Positions 6,987 to 16,856 are shown, numbered from the stretch's first letter. The stretch: DNA of 64,000 nt from Caloramator mitchellensis (GCF_001440545.1 NZ_LKHP01000003.1:1-64000); one strand, 5' to 3'. The notes: a model not told the origin generated them from the sequence alone. Numbers and translations are program-made.

Positions 6987-8153
6987 ATGTTAAAGAAAAT
7001 TGCTTACTTTGTTTTGACGGTATTTGTATTCACTTTAAGCCTTTCAACAAATGCCTTTGCTAAAAGCACAACAAAAATAACCGAAAGTGCACTAAAGGTA
7101 GGCATAGTTAAAAACTATTCTTCGTCAACCCTAACTGTTTTGGAAAATGGAAAAGCAGTTAGCTATAAGGTAACAAGTCAAACTAAGGTTTACAGTTTAG
7201 GAAATACAGTAGATTTTTCTGAAACAATTAAAAAAGGACTAAAGGTTAAGTTTAAGTTAGCACTAAAGGGAAATGTTCCACAATATATCAGCTATTTAGA
7301 TATCCCTACACCTGGCATAGAAGGAAGAGGAACATTAGGATTAGAAGTTAATGATATTAGGCAAAACGAAACTGACGACCCAGTAGCTCCAACTGTTGCA
7401 GCACCTAAGCTTGATTCAAGGACAAATCTTGTAAGTGGTGCTTTAGCTAACGTAAAAGAATTGCAGGCAGTTGATGAAACAAGCTTTATTTATGTGAACA
7501 ACAAAAGGTTGGGACTTGGGCAAATAGAAGTGCTACAAGACACAATTAAATTAACTGTTAATGGCAAGGATATAAAGGTTATAGCCTCTGATAAGGAATT
7601 TGATAAAACTGCTCCAGATGATGAAGCAAAATTAGTTAAGGAAAAGAATAATTATTACATCGATTTTGAGAAGGACTTTACTGATAAGGATTTAACAGAT
7701 GAAGAAGTTAATAATCTAATTAAAATTTCATACCAAAAGAAGATGTATCAAATCGACGCTGTTGAATTTAATGCATTCCCAATCTCAGAGGATTGTTATG
7801 TAGAACTTAATGGCAAGGAAACAACCCTACAAAAGGCAATATATAGAGGAACATATGCATATGTTAGAACTAATCTTGATGGCGAAATAATCTATATTGA
7901 TGCTTTCTATAACGATGTTCCTGCAAGAATAGTTGAGGTAAATAATGCTAAGAAGACTATTAAAGTTGCAATATATAAATATGGAAAAATTGCATTTGAG
8001 GATACATTGGTAGTTTCAGATGCTGCAGCGATTAAGAATAAGAATGGAGAGTTTATAAGACTTATTGATTTAGTTCCGTCAGATAAAATAATATTTACTG
8101 TTGATCCATTAGAAGGATATAAAGTAATTTCAATTGAAAGAACAGACTGGTAA
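6987..8153 (+). CDS. Exported hypothetical protein linked to peptide uptake
   Basis: A 388-residue protein with a clear Sec signal peptide (MLKKIAYFVLTVFVFTLSLS, likely cleaved after AFA at about 26). The mature part consists of repeated beta-rich stretches of about 70-80 residues, for example VGIVKNYSSSTLTVLENGKAV near the start and RIVEVNNAKKTIKVAIYKYG near the end. The pattern resembles small beta-domains in Gram-positive cell-surface proteins. There is no lipobox, LPXTG or S-layer homology motif. It has a GGAGGGG ribosome-binding site and lies only 13 bases before the peptide-binding protein gene, so they are co-transcribed. It might be a wall-associated partner of the transporter, but that is inference. 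The family is not recognised. Confidence 0.6.
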   Translation: MLKKIAYFVLTVFVFTLSLSTNAFAKSTTKITESALKVGIVKNYSSSTLTVLENGKAVSYKVTSQTKVYSLGNTVDFSETIKKGLKVKFKLALKGNVPQYISYLDIPTPGIEGRGTLGLEVNDIRQNETDDPVAPTVAAPKLDSRTNLVSGALANVKELQAVDETSFIYVNNKRLGLGQIEVLQDTIKLTVNGKDIKVIASDKEFDKTAPDDEAKLVKEKNNYYIDFEKDFTDKDLTDEEVNNLIKISYQKKMYQIDAVEFNAFPISEDCYVELNGKETTLQKAIYRGTYAYVRTNLDGEIIYIDAFYNDVPARIVEVNNAKKTIKVAIYKYGKIAFEDTLVVSDAAAIKNKNGEFIRLIDLVPSDKIIFTVDPLEGYKVISIERTDW

Positions 8154-8166
8154 GGGGGAGTGAGGT

Positions 8167-9744
8167 ATGAAAAAATTAGTATCCCTAATTTTAAGTTTTC
8201 TATTGGTTTTAACCCTTGTTGCTCCAAATGCAATTGCAAAAGCGCCAGCTAAGGGCAACGAAGTTTACTATGCAACTTTTTCTGATCCGATTGACTTAAA
8301 CCCTGCAATATCATCAGATTCAGCTTCATCTGAAGTGACTGGATTTTTGTTTAGAGGTCTCTTAACAAGAGACTGGGATACAAAGATAATACCAGATATG
8401 GCTGAAGCTATGCCAACAATTTCAAAGGACCAAAAGACAATAACATTTAAACTTAAAAAGGGAATCAAGTGGCATGATGGAGTTGAATTAACATCTGCAG
8501 ATGTTAAATTCTCATATGAATTTATACTGGATAAAAGAGTCAATTCACCAAGATATACAGACTTTGAAAAAATAGATAAAATTGAAACTCCAGACAAGTA
8601 TACAGTTGTATTTAAATTAAAGGAACCTGATTCAGCTTTGATTCCAAACTTTACTTTTGGGTATATTATTCCAAAACACCTATGGGAAAATGTTGATAGA
8701 ACAAAAGTTAAACAAAGCGAATACAACAAAAAGCCTATAGGTAATGGACCTTTTAAGTTCGTAGAATGGAAACCTGCAGAAAGAGTTGTTCTTGAGGCTA
8801 ATCCTAATTTCTATGGTGGAAGACCAAAGGTTGATAAAATAATATTTACAATCACTCCTTCACAGGCAGTCGCTATGGTAAAGGCTGAAACAGGAGAAGC
8901 AGATTGGGTATATATTCCTGAATCAGACATAGCAAGAATGAAAACAAAACAAAATCTTAATGTATTTGTTTACGATAGATTAGCTTTTGATTGCATACTT
9001 TACAATATAAAGAGCCCATACTTCTCAGATAAAAGGGTAAGGCAGGCTATTAGTTATGCAACAAATAAACAGGCTATTGTAAACGGAATATACAAAGGTA
9101 TAGGAAAGGTTGCAGATGGCTCATATCATCCAAAGATTTGGGCATATTCAGCAAATGTTCCTAAGTATAATTATAACCTTGCTAAGGCAAAGCAACTTCT
9201 CGACCAGGCAGGCTGGAAGGTTGGTAAAGATGGTATAAGAGAAAAGAATGGGGTAAAGTTTAAATTTGTGTTATTGACTAATAAGGGAAATATAATGAGA
9301 GAAAAACTCGTTGTATATATTCAAAGTCAGTTAAAACTATTAGGAATTCAAGTAGAACCGAGAATACTTGAGTGGAATACATTCCTAAATAAATATGTAA
9401 ATCCAAGAAATTTTGATGCATATGTTGGAGGCTTTACAACTGCACTTGACGGAGACCAGACAGTATTCTATCATAGCGACCCAGATAAAGGATATTTCAA
9501 CAGAGGTGGATACAAGAATGCAAGGGTTGACTATCTGTTAGATGAGGCAAGAAAGACATTTGATGTAAATCTTCAAAAGAAATATTATGCCGAAGTTCAA
9601 AAGATAGTCGCAGAAGAACAACCTATGACATTTATTGTATATAGAAGAGGAGCTCAAGGCTTTAATAAGAGAGTTAAAAATGTTAAGGTTGTAGATTTGC
9701 TTGGAATTAACGAAGGATACATGCAGTGGACAATTGACAAATAA
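8167..9744 (+). CDS. Peptide ABC transporter substrate-binding protein (SBP_bac_5 family)
   Basis: Captures oligopeptides outside the membrane and delivers them to the permease encoded downstream. The protein has 525 residues, typical of DppA/OppA. Family blocks visible are DLNPAISSD, GIKWHDGVELTSADVKFSYEFIL (two adjacent stretches) and LEANPNFYGGRPKVDKI. The signal peptide (MKKLVSLILSFLLVLTLV...NAIA) ends in an AxA-type site with no cysteine, so the protein does not look like a lipoprotein, unlike most Gram-positive homologues. The start is fixed by GGGGGAGTGAGGT. It is the second gene of the operon. A long intergenic palindrome separates it from the permease genes, perhaps allowing a higher level of the binding protein. 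Confidence 0.9.
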   Translation: MKKLVSLILSFLLVLTLVAPNAIAKAPAKGNEVYYATFSDPIDLNPAISSDSASSEVTGFLFRGLLTRDWDTKIIPDMAEAMPTISKDQKTITFKLKKGIKWHDGVELTSADVKFSYEFILDKRVNSPRYTDFEKIDKIETPDKYTVVFKLKEPDSALIPNFTFGYIIPKHLWENVDRTKVKQSEYNKKPIGNGPFKFVEWKPAERVVLEANPNFYGGRPKVDKIIFTITPSQAVAMVKAETGEADWVYIPESDIARMKTKQNLNVFVYDRLAFDCILYNIKSPYFSDKRVRQAISYATNKQAIVNGIYKGIGKVADGSYHPKIWAYSANVPKYNYNLAKAKQLLDQAGWKVGKDGIREKNGVKFKFVLLTNKGNIMREKLVVYIQSQLKLLGIQVEPRILEWNTFLNKYVNPRNFDAYVGGFTTALDGDQTVFYHSDPDKGYFNRGGYKNARVDYLLDEARKTFDVNLQKKYYAEVQKIVAEEQPMTFIVYRRGAQGFNKRVKNVKVVDLLGINEGYMQWTIDK

Positions 9745-9746
9745 GC

Positions 9747-9937
9747 AGGCTGCTAATTAAATGTAAGAAGGCAATTAAAATTTGTAAGCATTAAGATGCC
9801 CCATGAAATGATTTTTTTAAGGCGAAACTATTTGTAACTTTGAAAAGCGAAAGCATATGTATGACGAGTAAGCCTTAAGAAATCATTCATGGGGTTTAGT
9901 AAAAACTTTGCTAAGATGAAATAAATTTAGACAGCCT
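9747..9937. repeat. Long imperfect palindrome, CATGAATGATT family, copy a
   Basis: Core arms CCCCATGAAATGATTT (9799-9814) and AAATCATTCATGGGG (9880-9894), extended inward by TTAAGGC / GCCTTAA. An outer inverted repeat AGGCTG / CAGCCT lies at 9747-9752 and 9932-9937. It fills the gap between the binding-protein and permease genes of the peptide transporter. No ORF is present. It shares arm sequences with the copies at 15517, 29161, 42788, 48367 and 52930. Confidence 0.7.
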
Positions 9938-9964
9938 AATTATAATCAAGTTGGGGGTGAAACG

Positions 9965-10915
9965 ATGTTTAAATTTATTATAAAAAGAATATTACATGCT
10001 ATTCCACTGCTATTAATCATTTCGGTTATAAGCTTTTTTATAATTCAATTAGCTCCAGGAAGCCCCGTTAATATGTTCATTAATCCAGAAGTTGCAAGTC
10101 CTATTGATGTTGAAATGGTAAAGAAAAATCTTGGATTGGACAAGCCAATCTATGTTCAATATTTGATTTGGCTGAAAAATGTTTTGAAAGGGGATTTTGG
10201 AACGTCTTTTTTACATAGCAGGCCAGTTATGGAGCTGATAATGGAAAGATTGCCGAATACTCTTATATTGGCACTTGTGGCAACAATCATTTCATTTTTA
10301 ATAGCAATCCCATCTGGAATTATTTCTGCGATAAAAAGAAATAGTGCCTATGATTATGCCTTTTCCACATTATCATTTATAGGAGTTTCACTACCAAGTT
10401 TCTGGTTTGGACTTATGCTTATATTGCTATTTAGCTTGAAATTAAGGCTTTTGCCTTCGGGCGGGATGAGAAGCAATTTTGATGAGTTTGTATTGTCCGA
10501 TAGATTAGTGCATTTGATTTTGCCTTCTGCTGTTCTTGCTATGGGTAGTATGGCATCTAAAATGAGATATATGAGAAGCTCAATGCTTGAAGTTATAAAT
10601 CAGGATTATATTAGAACGGCAAGGAGCAAAGGCCTCTCTGAAAGAATAGTTATTTATAAACATGCACTCAGGAATGCTCTTTTGCCAATTATTACTATGC
10701 TGGGATTGATTATTCCAGGTCTTTTCAGCGGTGCAGTTATAACTGAAACAATATTTTCATGGCCAGGGCTTGGAAGATTAGCGGTTGAAGCAACATTCAT
10801 GAGGGACTATCCAGTTATTATGGGAGTTACTATGTTTTCATCTGCTTTAGTTGTTATAGGAAGCTTAATTGCAGACATACTATATGCAATAGTTGACCCA
10901 AGAATCAAGTATTAG
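9965..10915 (+). CDS. dppB: Peptide ABC transporter permease (DppB-like)
   Basis: Membrane permease of 316 residues with six predicted helices and the classic start MFKFIIKRILHAIPLLLIIS. The cytoplasmic EAA loop, which docks the ATPase, is visible as YIRTARSKGLSERIVIYKHALRNAL, read in two parts at about 217-241. The binding-protein-dependent transport domain covers roughly residues 90-310. GGGGGTGAAACG provides the ribosome-binding site. It pairs with the DppC-like permease, encoded 10 bases downstream, to form the transmembrane channel. Confidence 0.92.
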   Translation: MFKFIIKRILHAIPLLLIISVISFFIIQLAPGSPVNMFINPEVASPIDVEMVKKNLGLDKPIYVQYLIWLKNVLKGDFGTSFLHSRPVMELIMERLPNTLILALVATIISFLIAIPSGIISAIKRNSAYDYAFSTLSFIGVSLPSFWFGLMLILLFSLKLRLLPSGGMRSNFDEFVLSDRLVHLILPSAVLAMGSMASKMRYMRSSMLEVINQDYIRTARSKGLSERIVIYKHALRNALLPIITMLGLIIPGLFSGAVITETIFSWPGLGRLAVEATFMRDYPVIMGVTMFSSALVVIGSLIADILYAIVDPRIKY

Positions 10916-10925
10916 GGGTGATAAT

Positions 10926-11891
10926 ATGGCTGAGTTAAATTATAAAACGGATATCAATCAAGCGGAAAGTTATGAGTTTAGCGATACATTTTCTAAAAAA
11001 ATTAAAATATTTTGGAGAAGATTTAGAAAGAATAAATTAGCTGTCTTGGGATTAATAGTTTTAATTGTTCTTTATCTGTCAGCAATATTTGCACCACTTA
11101 TAGCACCTTATGACCCTGCTGGCACTCCAGATGATATTCTATTTGTAGATAAGGCTCCGACCTACAAACCATATAAGGATATAAATATGAATGGTGAAGA
11201 AGTTTTATTTAAACCTAACTATTTTGGGAGAGATGAGCTTGGACGAGATGTCTTTTCAAGATGCCTTTATGCAGGAAGAATTTCATTGACTGTTGGATTT
11301 GTTTCGGTTGGGATATATGTTTTAATAGGGACGATATGGGGAGCTATTGCAGGATACTTTGGCGGATGGGTAGATAACATCATGATGAGAATAGTTGATG
11401 CCCTGATGTCGATACCAACTATGTTGCTTTTAATAACCGTCATGGCGGTGTTTAAGCCTAATATATATAACGTTATGATAGTTATAGGACTTACGGGATG
11501 GACTGGCATCGCAAGATATGTAAGAGCAGAATTTTTGACACTTAAAAAGAGGGACTTCGTTGAGGCAGCAAGAGGAATTGGTGCTAAAAAATTGAGAATA
11601 ATATTTGTTCATATATTACCAAACGCTATGGCTCCCATAATCGTTGCTGCAACTATGGGGATTGCCGGGGCAATACTGACAGAATCAGCTCTTAGCTTTT
11701 TTGGACTTGGAGTTCAGCCTCCCACTCCTACATGGGGGAATATGCTTACTAATGCTCAGGAGTTGGATACAATGCTTAACGCCCCATGGAAGGCGTTTTA
11801 TCCTGGAATGTTTATTTTTATAACAGTTCTTTCATTTAATTTCTTTGGCGATGGTCTTAGAGATGCCCTCGACCCAAGACTAAAACAGTAG
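10926..11891 (+). CDS. dppC: Peptide ABC transporter permease (DppC-like)
   Basis: Second permease subunit, 321 residues. A cytoplasmic N-terminus (about 1-40) precedes the first helix (LAVLGLIVLIVLYLSAIFAPL). The DppC hallmark GRDELGRDVFSRCLYAGRIS lies around residue 100-118, and the EAA loop contains DFVEAARGIGAKKLRIIFVH. ATG 10926 follows GGGGTGATAAT; the frame extends further upstream into dppB but has no better start. An extracytoplasmic loop between helix 1 and the domain (about 60-95) is larger than in some homologues. Confidence 0.92.
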   Translation: MAELNYKTDINQAESYEFSDTFSKKIKIFWRRFRKNKLAVLGLIVLIVLYLSAIFAPLIAPYDPAGTPDDILFVDKAPTYKPYKDINMNGEEVLFKPNYFGRDELGRDVFSRCLYAGRISLTVGFVSVGIYVLIGTIWGAIAGYFGGWVDNIMMRIVDALMSIPTMLLLITVMAVFKPNIYNVMIVIGLTGWTGIARYVRAEFLTLKKRDFVEAARGIGAKKLRIIFVHILPNAMAPIIVAATMGIAGAILTESALSFFGLGVQPPTPTWGNMLTNAQELDTMLNAPWKAFYPGMFIFITVLSFNFFGDGLRDALDPRLKQ

Positions 11892-11903
11892 GGGGTGTTA
11901 AAT

Positions 11904-12890
11904 GTGGGAAAGATGCTTGAAGTAAGAAATTTAAAAACGTATTTTTATACAGAGGATGGGGTTGTTCCAGCTGTTGACGGAGTTGATTTTTATATAAAAC
12001 ATGGCGAGACTCTGGGACTCGTTGGAGAGTCAGGTTGCGGAAAAAGCGTTACTTCACTTTCGATATTAAGACTCGTCCCACCTGTGCAGGCAAAAATACT
12101 CGAAGAAAGTGAAATTATTTTTGAGGGAACTAATTTACTGGAACTTCCAATTAAGGATATGAGAAAATTAAGAGGAAACAAAATAAGCATGATTTTTCAG
12201 GAGCCTATGACATCTTTAAATCCTGTTTTCAAGATAGGATATCAAATTAGTGAAGTTCTTATGCTTCATCAGAAAATGGATAAACATACCGCGTGGGAAA
12301 AGTCGATAGAACTTCTAAGAAAGGTTAATATTCCATCTCCTGAGAAGGTAGTCAATGAATATCCGCATACATTAAGCGGAGGAATGAGACAGAGAGTAAT
12401 GATAGCAATGGCACTTGCCTGCAACCCTAAACTTTTAATAGCAGATGAACCTACAACTGCACTTGATGTTACAGTTCAAGCACAGATTCTTGAACTCATG
12501 AATGAGTTGAAGAAGGAATTCAATGCAGCAGTAATGCTCATTACTCATAATTTAGGGGTTGTTGCAGAAACATGCGATAGAATTGTTGTAATGTATGCAG
12601 GTAAAATAGTTGAAGAAGGGACTGTTCACGACATATTTGAAAATCCACTTCATCCGTATACAAAAGGACTTTTAAATTCAATTCCTTCAGTAGAAGGGAA
12701 GAAGGGGAAGCTTGAGTCTATCCCAGGAGTTGTTCCAAATCCTTTAAATATGCCAAAGGGTTGTAGATTTTCCCCAAGGTGCAAATATGCAAAGGAAATT
12801 TGTTATAAAAATGAACCTAATATTAAACGTTTTTCGGAAGATAGAGCTGTAAGATGCTTTATCTATGAGGATGGTGAAAAAAATGAGTAG
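11904..12890 (+). CDS. dppD: Peptide ABC transporter ATP-binding protein (DppD-like)
   Basis: ATPase subunit that powers peptide import, about 328 residues. It shows Walker [10 protein letters not shown], the signature [17 protein letters not shown], Walker [14 protein letters not shown] and the switch His in ITHN. The C-terminal oligopeptide-transporter extension carries cysteines ([14 protein letters not shown] and a later Cys) like those that bind an Fe-S cluster in some Dpp ATPases; whether a cluster is bound here is unknown. The start is probably GTG 11904, behind AGGGGGTG; an ATG at 11913 is the alternative. The stop overlaps the start of dppF. Confidence 0.9.
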   Translation: MGKMLEVRNLKTYFYTEDGVVPAVDGVDFYIKHGETLGLVGESGCGKSVTSLSILRLVPPVQAKILEESEIIFEGTNLLELPIKDMRKLRGNKISMIFQEPMTSLNPVFKIGYQISEVLMLHQKMDKHTAWEKSIELLRKVNIPSPEKVVNEYPHTLSGGMRQRVMIAMALACNPKLLIADEPTTALDVTVQAQILELMNELKKEFNAAVMLITHNLGVVAETCDRIVVMYAGKIVEEGTVHDIFENPLHPYTKGLLNSIPSVEGKKGKLESIPGVVPNPLNMPKGCRFSPRCKYAKEICYKNEPNIKRFSEDRAVRCFIYEDGEKNE

Positions 12891-13845
12891 GCTTATTGAA
12901 GTTAAAGGTCTTAAAAAATATTTTCCAATTAAAGGCGGATTTTTTAATAGAACGGTTAATTACCTTAAGGCTGTTGATGGTGTTGATTTTTTTATCAATC
13001 AAGGGGAAGTTCTGGGGATAGTTGGAGAATCGGGATGCGGCAAATCAACAACTGGAAGGACAATATTAAGACTTATCGAACCAACTGAAGGAGAAATATA
13101 TTTTGATGGGGCAAATATATCTAATTTAAACGAAGAAGAATTAAGATTAATGAGACGCAATATGCAGCTCATTTTCCAGGACCCATATTCTTCTTTAAAT
13201 CCAAGGCAAACAGTTGGCGATATTATAGGAGAACCACTCCTGATTCATGAAAAAATGAGCAGAGGAGAGAGGCTTGATAGAATTAAGGAGCTTTTGCAAC
13301 TTGTAGGGCTAAGTCCATACCATATAAGAAGATATCCCCATGAGTTTAGTGGAGGACAAAGACAAAGAATTTGCATTGCAAGGGCACTGGCCTCAAATCC
13401 TAAATTCATTGTTGCAGATGAGGCGGTATCTGCTCTTGATGTATCAATTCAAGCCCAGATAATAAATTTGTTTGAGGAATTAAAGGAAAAATTAAATTTG
13501 ACATATATGTTTATTTCACATGATTTAAGCGTAGTAAGGCATATTTCAGATAGAATAGGAGTAATGTATCTTGGAAAGCTTGTTGAAATGGGACATAGTG
13601 AGGATATATTTGAAGAGCCATTGCACCCATATACAAAAGCATTGCTATCAGCTGTTCCAATACCAAACCCCAAAATAAAAAAGGATAGAATTATTTTGCA
13701 AGGGGATGTTCCTTCGCCTATAAATACTCCAAAGGGATGCGTATTCTGCAATAGATGTAGTTTTGCAATTCCAATTTGCATTGAAGAAAATCCTAAATTT
13801 ATTGAAATAAAGAAGGGCCATTATGTAGCCTGTCATATAATCTAA
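12883..13845 (+). CDS. dppF: Peptide ABC transporter ATP-binding protein (DppF-like)
   Basis: Second ATPase subunit, 320 residues, forming a heterodimer with DppD. It shows Walker [10 protein letters not shown], the signature [16 protein letters not shown], Walker [14 protein letters not shown] and switch ISHD. The C-terminal extension again holds spaced cysteines ([14 protein letters not shown]). The ATG at 12883 is inside the end of dppD, with GAGGATGGTG upstream. Last gene of the transporter operon; the terminator at 13885 follows. Confidence 0.92.
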   Translation: MSRLIEVKGLKKYFPIKGGFFNRTVNYLKAVDGVDFFINQGEVLGIVGESGCGKSTTGRTILRLIEPTEGEIYFDGANISNLNEEELRLMRRNMQLIFQDPYSSLNPRQTVGDIIGEPLLIHEKMSRGERLDRIKELLQLVGLSPYHIRRYPHEFSGGQRQRICIARALASNPKFIVADEAVSALDVSIQAQIINLFEELKEKLNLTYMFISHDLSVVRHISDRIGVMYLGKLVEMGHSEDIFEEPLHPYTKALLSAVPIPNPKIKKDRIILQGDVPSPINTPKGCVFCNRCSFAIPICIEENPKFIEIKKGHYVACHII

Positions 13846-13884
13846 AGACTTTTAAAAATAAGTATACATATATCTAGAAAGAGA

Positions 13885-13912
13885 GCAGTTTCAAGATATA
13901 CTTTGAAACTGC
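13885..13912. terminator. Bidirectional terminator between convergent operons
   Basis: Perfect inverted repeat GCAGTTTCAA / TTGAAACTGC with an 8-base loop. It lies between the dppF stop (plus) and the SpoVB-like gene stop (minus, 13914), with moderately T-rich flanks. Confidence 0.65.
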
Positions 13913-13913
13913 C

Positions 13914-15377
13914 TTATTCTTTAAGAATAATATACGTAATGTAGACTGAAATGATTAACAAGTATATATTAGATAATTTTATATATATAAATTTTGTTAA
14001 CAATAATGTTATAAAAAAGGCTATGGAATGTGAAAAAATAAATGATAGCATATTAAATTTAAATTCATAGTTTGATAAAACAATAATCCAACTTAAAACA
14101 ATCCCCAAAATGGCTGAAATTATAAAGTTAATTGCATATCCGTAAATATTTATATTTGGAATGGCAAGTAAAATATAAAGTATTGTTAAATCCGATAAGG
14201 ATATTATAAGCGAATTAATCATTATTTCCTTTTGCTTCCCAAGAGCGTTTAAGATTGAAAAGCTTATTATTTCGATATATACAAGGGGCATACCAAATGC
14301 TAAAAATTTAAGCATTGGAGCAATTGAGGCATCTTTGTAAAATGTAAGCGCAATCTTTTCAGGAAAATTTATTAAAATAATCATTGAAGCTAATGATACA
14401 AGTGCTGATACATCTAATGCCTTGTAAATTCTTCTGTTTACTGTCCTGTAATCCTTTTGAACAAGTGCTTCTGAAATAGAAGGAATCAATATTACGCTAA
14501 GCGAATTTAATATAATTGCAGGGTAGAAAATTATATTTAAAGCCATGCCAGTAACTTTTCCAAACATTGAAAGCGATTGTTGATGAGTAAATCCTGCGAC
14601 CTGAAGCCTTAATGGGATAATTATTGCAATAATCATGCTGAAAATTGTAGAAAATATTCCATTAAAGGCAAGTGGGGTAGAAATTTTAAGCGTATTAAAC
14701 AACAACTGAAGCGAATTATCGGTTTTTTCAAATGTCCTATGCTTTCTTTTATATATAGAATAGAATATATAAAACAAGACTAAACTTGATGCTTCACCGC
14801 AGCTTAGTGCAAGGACTGCAGATGCACACGAAAGTTCCAGGCTTATATTTTTAACCAGGTTTAATAGAGGAAACATAACAGCTATTCTAACAATTTTTTC
14901 AAATACATCGATTATTGCGGGCTCAATAACCCTTTGGATGCCATAATAAGTTCCCTTTACAACAGAAGAAATAGAAACGATTATTAATGCCGGCAAAAAA
15001 GCTAATATGCTATAGTAGGTTCTTGCATCCTTTATTATATTATTTGAAATAAATTTTGAAATGAAGAGCAAAATTGTTACAACGAGCAGCGACCAAATAA
15101 ATTCAAATATGCATAGGATATTAACAGTTTTATATAGTTCTCTTAGTCTTCCAAGTGCCTTTTTCTCTGCTGCTATTTTTGAGACAGCAACTGTTATACC
15201 ACCGCCTGTTATGAATAAAAACATAGTATATAATGGCATAACAAGCTGATAAATCCCCATTCCTTCAGGACCTATGCTTCTTGAAAGAATTATAGAAAAC
15301 AAAAAATTTAATGTTCCCGTTACAACATTTGAAATAACTAGTATTGCGGTGTTTTTATAAAAATTTGAAACCTTCAT
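13914..15377 (-). CDS. SpoVB-family polysaccharide/lipid flippase
   Basis: A multidrug/oligosaccharidyl-lipid/polysaccharide (MOP) exporter of 487 residues with about 13-14 hydrophobic segments. The start MKVSNFYKNTAILVISNVV and the blocks LSRSIGPEGMGIYQLVMPLY and TGGGITVAVSKIAAEKKA are typical of stage V sporulation protein B, which is needed for spore cortex formation and is related to the lipid II flippase MurJ. The start is set by an AAAGGG site 6 bases before the ATG. Some Clostridia carry several paralogues, so a role in general wall-lipid flipping rather than sporulation cannot be excluded. Confidence 0.8.
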   Translation of the reverse strand: MKVSNFYKNTAILVISNVVTGTLNFLFSIILSRSIGPEGMGIYQLVMPLYTMFLFITGGGITVAVSKIAAEKKALGRLRELYKTVNILCIFEFIWSLLVVTILLFISKFISNNIIKDARTYYSILAFLPALIIVSISSVVKGTYYGIQRVIEPAIIDVFEKIVRIAVMFPLLNLVKNISLELSCASAVLALSCGEASSLVLFYIFYSIYKRKHRTFEKTDNSLQLLFNTLKISTPLAFNGIFSTIFSMIIAIIIPLRLQVAGFTHQQSLSMFGKVTGMALNIIFYPAIILNSLSVILIPSISEALVQKDYRTVNRRIYKALDVSALVSLASMIILINFPEKIALTFYKDASIAPMLKFLAFGMPLVYIEIISFSILNALGKQKEIMINSLIISLSDLTILYILLAIPNINIYGYAINFIISAILGIVLSWIIVLSNYEFKFNMLSFIFSHSIAFFITLLLTKFIYIKLSNIYLLIISVYITYIILKE

Positions 15378-15516
15378 GATATGCCCTTTTGATTACTCTA
15401 CTTGAATAATATGAACGATATGATGTTTTTATGAATAAATAAGTTGTATACTAAAAAACAAAGCTTTAAACTTAATAAATTTTCATGAAGCGTTTATTCG
15501 AAATAAAAATAATTAT

Positions 15517-15636
15517 GCCCTATGAAACGATTATTAAATGACTACCCTTCAACCGCAGTGACTAATGCTCATGCATAAAATGCAAAGCATATGTGCTCGG
15601 AAAAAGGAGAAACTTTAAAAAATCATATCATAGGGC
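15517..15636. repeat. Long imperfect palindrome, CATGAATGATT family, copy b
   Basis: Outer arms GCCCTATGAAACGATT (15517-15532) and AATCATATCATAGGGC (15621-15636). An inner dyad is ATGCTCATGCATAAAATGCA with AAGCATATGTGCTC. Copy a also contains AAGCATATGT. It lies between the aminopeptidase and the SpoVB-like gene, both on minus. A T-rich stretch follows on the minus strand, so it could terminate the aminopeptidase transcript. No ORF is visible in 15378-15670. Confidence 0.6.
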
Positions 15637-15670
15637 TAAAGTTATATCTTATTTTAATTATAGAATTATA

Positions 15671-16786
15671 TTATTTCAAATTTTCAGGGTTTAAGCCTTC
15701 TAATTCAGGAAGAACAAATCTTCCATCCTTTCTTATTAGAACATCGTCGAAGTATATTTCTCCTCCGCCGTATTCTGGAGTTTGGATGTAAACTAAATCC
15801 CAGTGTATTGCTGATTTGTTTCCATTGAAAGCATCGTCATATGAACTTCCTGGAGTAAAGTGGATTGAACCAGCAATCTTTTCATCGAAAAGAGTATCCT
15901 TCATTGGCTTATTGATGTATGGGTTAACACCAATTGCAAATTCACCAACGTATCTTGCGCCCTCGTCGGTATCAAATACTTTATTGATTCTTTCAGTGTT
16001 GTTTGCAGTTGCATTTACTATCTTTCCATCTTTAAATTCAAGTCTAATATTCTCGTAAGTAAATCCTTGGTATTCTGAAGGTGCATTGTAGGTGATATAG
16101 CCATTTACGCTGTCCTTAACAGGTGCAGTGTAAACTTCACCATCTGGAATATTCATCTTTCCATCGCATTTTACAACTGGAATTCCCTTGATTGAGAATG
16201 TAAGGTCTGTTCCTTCACCAACTATTCTAACCTTATCAGTTTTTTGCATCAACTCAACAAGCGGGTCCATTGCCCTTGACATTTTTGAATAGTCAAGGTT
16301 GCAAACATTGAAGTAGAAATCTTCAAAAGCTTCAGTGCTCATGTTTGCAAGCTGTGCCATTGAAGGTGATGGGTATCTTAAAACAACCCATTTAGTCTTT
16401 GGCACTCTTATTTTGCCGTGAACTTCATGCCAGAAGTATTTGTTGTATAAACCAAGCTTTTCTGATGGAACGTCTGATAATTCTGAAGTATTGTTTCCTG
16501 ACCTTAATCCTATGTAAGCATCCATGTCGCTCATTCTTGCAGCTTCATATTTAGCCATCATCTTCATCTGCTCTTCAGTTGCACCCATTAATATTGCTCT
16601 ATCAACAGTCTTGTTCTTAATAGTAACAAAAGGGATTGCACCTGCTTCATAAGCAGCCTTTACAAGTTCAGTAACAAGAGGAAGTTCAAGGTGAATAGTT
16701 TCAATTAAAACCTTTTCGCCTTCTTTTACTCTGCAGGAATAATTGATTAAATTTCTTGCGAGGACCTTTACTCTTTCGTCTACCAT
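15671..16786 (-). CDS. M29-family aminopeptidase
   Basis: Metal-dependent aminopeptidase of 371 residues, the usual length for the AmpS/aminopeptidase T group. Conserved blocks include the N-terminal domain (VKVLARNLINYSCRVKEGEKV), the metal-site region IVGEGTDLTFSIKG, the YTAPVKDSVNGYITYN region (often FTAPxxxxxxG in the family) and EFAIGVNPYINKPMKDTLFDEKIAGSIHF in two parts. The last contains residues expected near the catalytic zinc/cobalt pair. The start is clear: AAGGAGGTCTC before ATG 16786. No signal peptide, so it is cytoplasmic. It probably trims peptides imported by the Dpp transporter; the link is by function, not by operon. Confidence 0.9.
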   Translation of the reverse strand: MVDERVKVLARNLINYSCRVKEGEKVLIETIHLELPLVTELVKAAYEAGAIPFVTIKNKTVDRAILMGATEEQMKMMAKYEAARMSDMDAYIGLRSGNNTSELSDVPSEKLGLYNKYFWHEVHGKIRVPKTKWVVLRYPSPSMAQLANMSTEAFEDFYFNVCNLDYSKMSRAMDPLVELMQKTDKVRIVGEGTDLTFSIKGIPVVKCDGKMNIPDGEVYTAPVKDSVNGYITYNAPSEYQGFTYENIRLEFKDGKIVNATANNTERINKVFDTDEGARYVGEFAIGVNPYINKPMKDTLFDEKIAGSIHFTPGSSYDDAFNGNKSAIHWDLVYIQTPEYGGGEIYFDDVLIRKDGRFVLPELEGLNPENLK

Positions 16787-16856
16787 AATGAGACCTCCTT
16801 GAAAATAATAGATTTAAAAAACCCCATTAATATTGTTAATTTTTTTTAGCAAATAT

